A stretch of 64,000 bases of DNA. Origin: Mimachlamys varia. Taxonomy: Eukaryota; Mollusca; Bivalvia; Pectinida; Pectinidae. The stretch covers positions 21,326,757 through 21,390,756 of the forward strand of contig OX392543.1 in NCBI GenBank assembly GCA_947623455.1. The letters run 5' to 3'. Under the pieces are notes generated by a model. The model was not told the DNA's origin and made no database searches. It saw only the letters and a list, made by a program, of their open reading frames with translations. Positions 58,315-64,000 of the stretch are shown one piece after another. Numbering within the stretch: position 1 is the first letter of the stretch; each line of letters opens with the position of its first letter. The position numbers and the translations under genes are program-made.

Positions 58315-60515
58315 ATTTTGTAAGTTACAAAATTATAACTCTCTACATTACCTTATTTTATAAAAATATTTGTTCTGTATGTATTTTCCTGATTAAACAG
58401 TATTTACATTTCATTCACTTTTAAGAACTTCGGTAGGTTCCAGGGACAGAAACCATTGCCTTTCTAGCATGGGCGAACGTTTGGAACAAAGTTTAAATGG
58501 GATGTACATGTAAAGCCAGGCAAGGCACGAGAAAAACATGACGTCAGACAGTGTAACGAAAAATATATAAAATGTATTTACCAGGTTCACATTATCACTA
58601 AAAAAGCCGTATAATAGAAAAATAAAACATACATAAACATACTTTTAGTAATGTTTGGGTGTTATTATTAATAATTAATAATATTATATTGACTGACTCG
58701 TGATCTCTCTTCATGTAGTACCTGTTGTATTTGTATATTGTCTTTTATTGTCATATTTATATATATATTTGTCGCAATAAGAGCTCGCACGAGCTAATGT
58801 TCTTTTTCATATTTACACGACGATGAATAAAGTTTTTAAAATTAATGTTGTATAACGGAACAACTAAGTTTTTGCTTTTCAAGTAGCCAAATTGGTGGAG
58901 TGTCACGGCACAGGGGAATCGAGTTCACCCACTCATAAACCGACAGCCAATCAGATGGTTGGATTCATGTCACATGATCAAACCATATATTTACTTTTTG
59001 AAAGACTGGTGCTCGTTATTTTGTGGTTCCATCATCCCACACTTGTGCTCCACCTTTTTCTGGATATGTAATATCAAGATATTGTTTATGTTGTAATATT
59101 CGTGTATGTACATGTTAATGCAGCATGGCAGATATTGTTGTGACCATGTCTACCATGATTTTTGTCATTTAATCAAATGACATTACTGGAAACAGTTATT
59201 CTCTGTTGTTCATGATATATATGTATAGCCAAAAACATAGCTTAAGTCGTGACAAAGTTATCGTGATGGAGATTTTAACATAAATAAAGTATCTTAAATT
59301 GTTTGTATCTCGTATCTTGGTGTAATATTCTTTTCATCGAAATTAGTTCACGGGGAAACACCATTATATGCAAGTTGAATTATTTATTCGAAATTATCAA
59401 CAGCACAACAGACATTTAATACAGATCCGACATGTTTGATAATGTTTTTCTGACGTTGACTGACATTTTAATGTTATTCATCCTACAGCGGAGACAACCT
59501 TGTAGCATTGATGACGTGCGTCAGAACACACGCACGTGCCGACTCTCCCAGACATGGAAATAATTGTGATCAATTTTGAAATTCATGACACAGTGCCAGT
59601 CGTATGTCATGTCCAGTCTTTGTAAAGTACAGCAGGTGCGTTGTTTTATTTTGGAGCGGAAAAATATATAGAATTTGGTGTTCACTAGTTGTCCATCGTA
59701 GAAGTAGAATCAGCGTACATTCTCATGTCACTTTTCTTTAAAGGACAAAGAGCGCTGAGGGTCATTTCCTGCCCCAACAATACATAAGAATACATTGGTA
59801 TTTTTTTCAAAATATGCAATTTTAATTCATTTGACAACTAGTATTGGTGATTTGGCGTAAAAAGAGAGGTAAATGTAATTTCTTCTTTTCTTTGATGAAT
59901 TTTAATTTTGCAATTTTAATAAAAATATGAATTGTGAAATTCCAAAGAGCAAAAACTCAATTTATGTAGCAATTCCAACTATCGTAACAGAAAAATAGTA
60001 CAAATTATAATCTGGTCGATCTAAAAGGGATCGCAAAGACGACATGAAGCTCTTAGTACAAAGCTGTGCTTGAACGTGTTCGATGGTTAATTTGAAATAG
60101 TGTTGTGATCTGGTGGTCGGGGGGCTGCCAAAAAGCCATGGCTTTGTTCATACAAAATGTGCACAAACTGCTTAAGGTTATTAAAACCTTTCCGGCCTAT
60201 TCCCACCTCTGTTGTCTTCATGGTATCCATATCGCCATGTATTCCGAATGAAGGGAATATGACGTCTGTCGGCTGAACAGTCGGAAAGGTCTAAGCATTA
60301 CAAGACCAAGTGAGCGTGTCGTCAATTTGTGGTTTGTTATTAGTACAAACTGTCGGTCAACATTCAATAGAGAAGCAAATTAGAAGCCAGCCACATCATA
60401 ATAAATATAACCTGAAGAAGTTGCCCAGCCATATGTTTCGGTGCGTCTCATATGTAGGACGCTCCCTCCAGACTTAACTTCATTAAGCTTTTGTAGAGCC
60501 TCGATATAATAAGAT
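58315..60515. other. No gene seen
   Basis: A+T-rich up to 60000. At 60185-60290 a loose inverted motif (cctttccggcctattccc ... gggaatat ... cggaaagg) is visible. cctgaagaagttgccc at 60411-60426 is noted under rejected items. Confidence 0.45.
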
Positions 60516-60521
60516 ATTACT

Positions 60522-60622
60522 TTTCTCTTGGTATTTATTTAAGTGTTTGCAGAGTACAAACACGATAAGGTACGTGATCCTAACAGTAGGGATCGTGTAG
60601 ACTATTGGCATACCAAGAGAAA
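60522..60622. other. Three-stem foldable segment
   Basis: A perfect 13-bp closing stem, tttctcttggtat (60522-60534) with ataccaagagaaa (60610-60622), encloses two internal hairpins. One is gtgtttg-cagagta-caaacac (60543-60563), a perfect 7-bp stem. The other is cgtgatcc-taacagtag-ggatcgtg (60573-60597), 8 bp with two G-T wobbles. This gives a three-way-junction fold. No known RNA family was recognised. It could be a structured RNA, a foldback element or coincidence. Confidence 0.5.
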
Positions 60623-60759
60623 CATTACTACAAGACAATCAGTAGTAAAGGGAGGACAAGAAGAACGAGAAACCACCAATATATCTGGTCAATTTCCAGA
60701 TAAATAAAATTGTAATAATTTAATCCAGTTTTTGTAAAATTCTTCCAGCTCGTTAAGAA

Positions 60760-60965
60760 AATCAAAGAATACCAAAGCGACATCAAAACCATAATCAGAA
60801 CTCAAAATCTATTAAAACCACAGACAAATTATTAACACGGAGATTCTTAAAAACGTACAAGAGAAAAAGACCAGGTGCCCGAAAGATTAAGCGTCTTTTG
60901 CTTCATTGACGACACCCGCCATGTCAATTAAGATCGATCCAAGTAAATGACATGGCCTTAACGCA
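60760..60965 (-). repeat. RT retroelement 3' end
   Basis: aaagaataccaaagcgacat, cagaactcaaaatctattaa, aagaccaggtgcccgaaaga, gcgtcttttgcttcattgac, gacacccgccatgtcaatta, and atccaagtaaatgacatggc. A short internal deletion removed the aacaaaggaaag part. Confidence 0.8.
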
Positions 60966-61190
60966 CCAGGTCTAGCTCATAGGTTCATACATAAATAATG
61001 ATCGTTAATGCACACGGTAAAATGGATTTCAAAAGTAATATTTCTTGATAAATATACATTTCCTCAGAGTCTATGGACAGTCTTACATATTCGTAATATC
61101 TGACGGTGAATATGTTCAATCACAAATTAATATAGAATCACGAATAATATATTGTATATCAATATTTGACCGATAAGGAGTTTGTCACAA

Positions 61191-61435
61191 GGGTCCACTT
61201 GTTCAAAAGGTGATTTGCTTAATTAGTGGTTAGCGAAAATTTTAATTATTCTGTAATTTTAAAACTAAACCATAGATTTAATTACAATTTTGAAGATATC
61301 ATATACCTAATAATGTCAATTTACATATAAGATTTTAAGATTTTAACCTTAATATTGGCAAAAATATTTTGATATACGTTAGAAAAATGTCGCTAAATAG
61401 GGATTAAGCTGATCACCCTTTACATAACTGGGCCC
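61191..61435 (+). mobile_element. MITE family M, copy 3
   Basis: Left end gggtccacttgttcaaaagg, tgatttgcttaattagtggt; right end ggattaagctgatcaccc, tttacataactgggccc. The interior matches copy 2, and copy 1 in reverse. Confidence 0.85.
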
Positions 61436-61439
61436 TCTT

Positions 61440-61750
61440 GGTTTCAAATAGTATCTGAATCATATCGGAAACGGATCTGCATTCCAAATTTACTGATATT
61501 GTTTTTTCGACCAAATGCTGTCAATATTAATGTTTTTCAAACATACCAGGACATGAACTCATTATGTCGATTTTACCTGTTTCGGTCGGTTCACTCAAAC
61601 AAACCGTTATGGTGATACGGTCTATTTGCTTGCTTTACTTGCCCCATCAAATGTTGATGAGTTTAATATATTTCATTAGGCGTATCTGACTCTATATAAG
61701 GACAGTGCTTTTTTACACACACCGAGTACTAGGATATATGCCACAGTCTA
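61440..61750. other. No gene seen
   Basis: Short spacer between a MITE and an 85-bp tandem. Nothing recognised. Confidence 0.5.
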
Positions 61751-61755
61751 ACCAT

Positions 61756-61985
61756 TATGAAACCGATTAGGACGGGCGTAGAGCCTTAACAGGTTTGGGA
61801 CACCTGTCCCTACTACCCACAATCCAACCAGTACACTATGTATGAAACCGATTAGGTCGGGCATATAGCTCAACAAGGTATGGGGCACTTGTCCCTACTA
61901 CCCTTAGTCCAACCAGTACACTATGTATGAAACCGATTAGGTCGGGCATATAGCTCAACAAGGTATGGGGCACCTGTCCCCACCC
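61756..61985 (+). repeat. 85-bp tandem, about 2.7 units
   Basis: Units start at 61756, 61841 and 61926 (tatgaaaccgattagg). The third unit breaks off at cacctgtcccca, where a SINE family B body begins. The second and third units are nearly identical. Confidence 0.9.
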
Positions 61986-62090
61986 CGTGGGTTTTCTCCA
62001 GGTACCCCAGTATCCTCCCACACCAATACCCTAAGCACGGTAACATCTGGCCAGTATAATTCATGTTTCAAAATTGGTGTTAAATGAATG
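61985..62090 (+). repeat. SINE family B body/3' fragment
   Basis: gtgggttttctccaggtacc, cagtatcctcccacaccaat, and taacatctggccagtataat match the body of 35480-35715. The tRNA-like head is absent, replaced by the 85-bp tandem. Confidence 0.7.
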
Positions 62091-62118
62091 ATATCTTTAT
62101 TATTGCTAAACCAATGTA

Positions 62119-62746
62119 CAGTCAAACCTGTCTACAAAGGACACCCAAGTTTCAGAGCAAAAAAGTCCTTTATAGACAGTCGTTCTTTATACAGGGGTTA
62201 CTTATATAGTAAATTGCACTGTGTGGGAATGATGAGTCTATCCTTTATAGACATGTTTCCTTAATACTGAGGTTAAATATATAGTAAATTGCACTGTGTG
62301 GGAATGATGAGTCTGTCCTTTATAGACAGGTGTCCTTATTACAGAGGTTAAATATATAGTAAATTGCACTTTGTTGGAATGGTGAGACTGTCCTTTATAG
62401 ACAGGTGTCCTTATTACAGAGGTTAAATATATAGTAAATTGCACTTTGTTGGAATGGTGAGACTGTCCTTTATAGACAGGTGTCCTTTATACAGAGGTTA
62501 CTTATATAGTAAATTGCACTGTGTGGGAATGATGAGTCTATCCTTTATAGACATGTTTCCTTAATACTGAGGTCAAATATATAGTAAATTGCACTTTGTG
62601 GGAATGACGAGTCTGTCCTTTATAGACAGGTGTTCTTATAACAGAGGTTAACCATGTAGTAAAATACACTGTGTGGGAATGATGAGACTGTTCTTTTTAG
62701 ACAGGTGAACTTTATATAGAGGTGTCTTTTATGACATGTTTGACTG
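62119..62746. mobile_element. TIR element flanked by TA, filled with a 75-bp array
   Basis: Left terminus cagtcaaacctgtctacaaa, ggacacc. The right terminus, reversed, is cagtcaaacatgtcataaaa, gacacc. Both are immediately flanked by TA (62117-62118 and 62747-62748). TA flanks with CAGT-starting inverted repeats fit Tc1/mariner-superfamily (pogo-like) non-autonomous elements. The interior is a 75-bp tandem array whose units contain TIR-like words (ctttatagacaggtgtcctt). No transposase is encoded. Confidence 0.75.
62165..62700 (+). repeat. 75-bp tandem array, about 7 units
   Basis: The unit comprises taaattgcactgtgtgggaa, tgatgagtctgtcctttata, gacaggtgtccttattacag and aggttaaatatatag. Phase markers at about 62209, 62284, 62359, 62434, 62509 and 62584 are exactly 75 bp apart. 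A higher-order pattern is visible: units at 62209 and 62509 resemble each other more than their neighbours. Confidence 0.95.
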
Positions 62747-62749
62747 TAC

Positions 62750-63050
62750 TTTAAAATATTGAAATAACCGATTACGGTGTTGACTAATTCGATTAACTGG
62801 ATTAATTAGTGAGCGTGTAGTTCAATGCTGTAAGATAGAAATATCATACAAAAACATGATTGATGCAAATGAGTTTGAAAAAAAATAAACCTTTTGAAAC
62901 AAATATTACAAAAATAAACATTAATTACACTCACAAACATCAATCATAATGATAAATATTCGAAATAGAGTTACTGCCCTAAGAATGTGATTTAGATAGC
63001 AATATATCTATGGACAACAGTGGCAATGCACTTGTACTTGTAATTGTGTT
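62750..63050. other. No gene seen
   Basis: A+T-rich spacer. Confidence 0.5.
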
Positions 63051-63051
63051 T

Positions 63052-63375
63052 AAAATAAGATACCAAAGCGTCAACAAAACCATAATCCGAACTAAAAATC
63101 GATTAAACCATGGGCAAAATATGAACAAAGGAAAGATTTACATAGAGACCGTTGTAAAGTACGAGAACATAGCCAGGTGTTTCGGAGAAGTAAGCGTCTT
63201 CTGATTCGTCGACGCGTCAGCCATGTACATCTTGGTCACATCCATGTAAACAATAAGTTCTCAGAAGGAGTATACTTGTCAATCACAACCAGTAAGCACA
63301 CTAATAAGCAAACTCAAAAACGTCCATCTTCATATCACACAAAAATACAGAATATTGTTAAATATGGATAATGGT
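63052..63375 (-). repeat. RT retroelement 3' end, longer copy
   Basis: agataccaaagcgtcaacaa, actaaaaatcgattaaacca, gaacaaaggaaagatttaca, a diverged agccaggtgtttcggagaag, agcgtcttctgattcgtcga, then a region shared with 47340-47490 (cttgtcaatcacaa ... aagcacactaataa ... aaactcaaaaacgtc ... atcacacaaa-atacagaata). It ends before the RT C-terminus. Confidence 0.85.
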
Positions 63376-63379
63376 TAAC

Positions 63380-64000
63380 CTTAAGGTCATTATCTTTGAG
63401 GACTATACAAGAGGATTATTATTCACACGATGTCTACTTGTTGTATTAGCAGAGATGCAAAAGAAAATATCTTATTGGAAATTTACCCTCAAAAGCGGAA
63501 TTCGTTTACAGTGACCAGTATACAAATGCTTATTTCGCATTGTATTAATGAAATCGATCCTCTCAACGCCTAACCTTTGTCTCGTGAAATTAACCGGTCC
63601 CTATCCTAAAACCAGCAAGCCGCGACCGCTCATTGAAGGGCCCTTGATCACTGGCTTGTACCAAAGTATTAAAGCTTGGAGCGCACTGGGCCACATCCGT
63701 TTACTCTAAACCATTGCAATAATATCAATACACTTAAATATTCAACAGGCACTCTTGTATTCATAGTTTTCTTGGAAACTCAACCTCGTGAAAATCAGAT
63801 AAGGTTTTAATTTGTTACACACATCAGTGGTAGTCTGTACTCTGTTTGTTAGTGTAATGAGTGTTTCAGTGGAGAGAGAGACACGCTGCTGACAAGTTGA
63901 TGTTATTGTCAGGACAGGCAGAGGCTTTCTATTAACTATTGGTTGATAGTCGATTCCATATCGCGTTTCATAAACCAACCCGACAGTGTTTACGTAATAT
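63380..64000. other. No gene seen
   Basis: Unique-looking DNA up to the window edge. The 78-codon minus frame at 63742-63978 has no recognised motif. Confidence 0.5.

Noticed and set aside
60411..60450. cctgaagaagttgcccagcc... as another hammerhead
   Set aside because: CTGAAGA is present, but the second core element reads tgtttcgg instead of GAAA and stem II does not pair.

Overview
The window looks like nuclear DNA of a marine invertebrate, most likely a bivalve mollusc. It is strongly A+T rich and has no operons, no long open frames and no bacterial-style gene starts. It is crowded with tRNA-derived SINEs, palindromic MITEs, minisatellites and the scattered acat-gtac-atgt motifs typical of bivalve non-coding DNA. 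Assignment to bivalves rests on my recognition of the repeat types, not on a marker gene. I found no complete protein-coding gene, no functional rRNA or tRNA gene and no CRISPR array. Open frames are short (60-150 codons, longer only across tandem repeats) and none reads as a known intact protein.

The dominant component is one reverse-transcriptase retroelement family, present as about seventeen 5'-truncated or decayed fragments on both strands. The two most informative copies (15925-16607 + and 47165-48060 -) keep recognisable RT C-terminal sequence followed by a conserved 3' region. That 3' region ends in a TTTGGTATTCTCT motif, which is reiterated about seven times at 6945-7069. A second group is a small repeat carrying a hammerhead ribozyme: one copy with a complete core (5446-5487 -) and two broken relatives (24465-24506 + and 48893-48934 -). 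At least five tRNA-headed SINE types are present. There is also a three-copy MITE family (28870, 52557, 61191), three long palindromes (7510-7702, 22352-22518, 27502-27651) and a TA-flanked terminal-inverted-repeat element filled with a 75-bp tandem array (62119-62746).

Layout: 0-7 kb unique DNA with the intact ribozyme copy, SINE fragments and the retroelement copy with the reiterated tail; 7-11 kb palindrome, a full-length SINE, a nested oyster-type element and a 53-bp minisatellite; 12-24 kb mostly retroelement relics; 24-31 kb second ribozyme copy, a SINE cluster, palindrome, MITE, and a large inverted repeat at 29.6-30.5 kb; 32-46 kb two copies of a third SINE and minisatellites of 21, 50, 45 and 84 bp; 47-64 kb the longest RT relic, the third ribozyme copy, more 3' ends, MITEs, a three-stem fold at 60.5 kb and the satellite-bearing TIR element.

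The parts do not form a pathway. The window reads as an intergenic or intronic stretch shaped by target-primed retrotransposition, cut-and-paste DNA elements and tandem duplication. The strongest candidate for something functional is the hammerhead ribozyme repeat.
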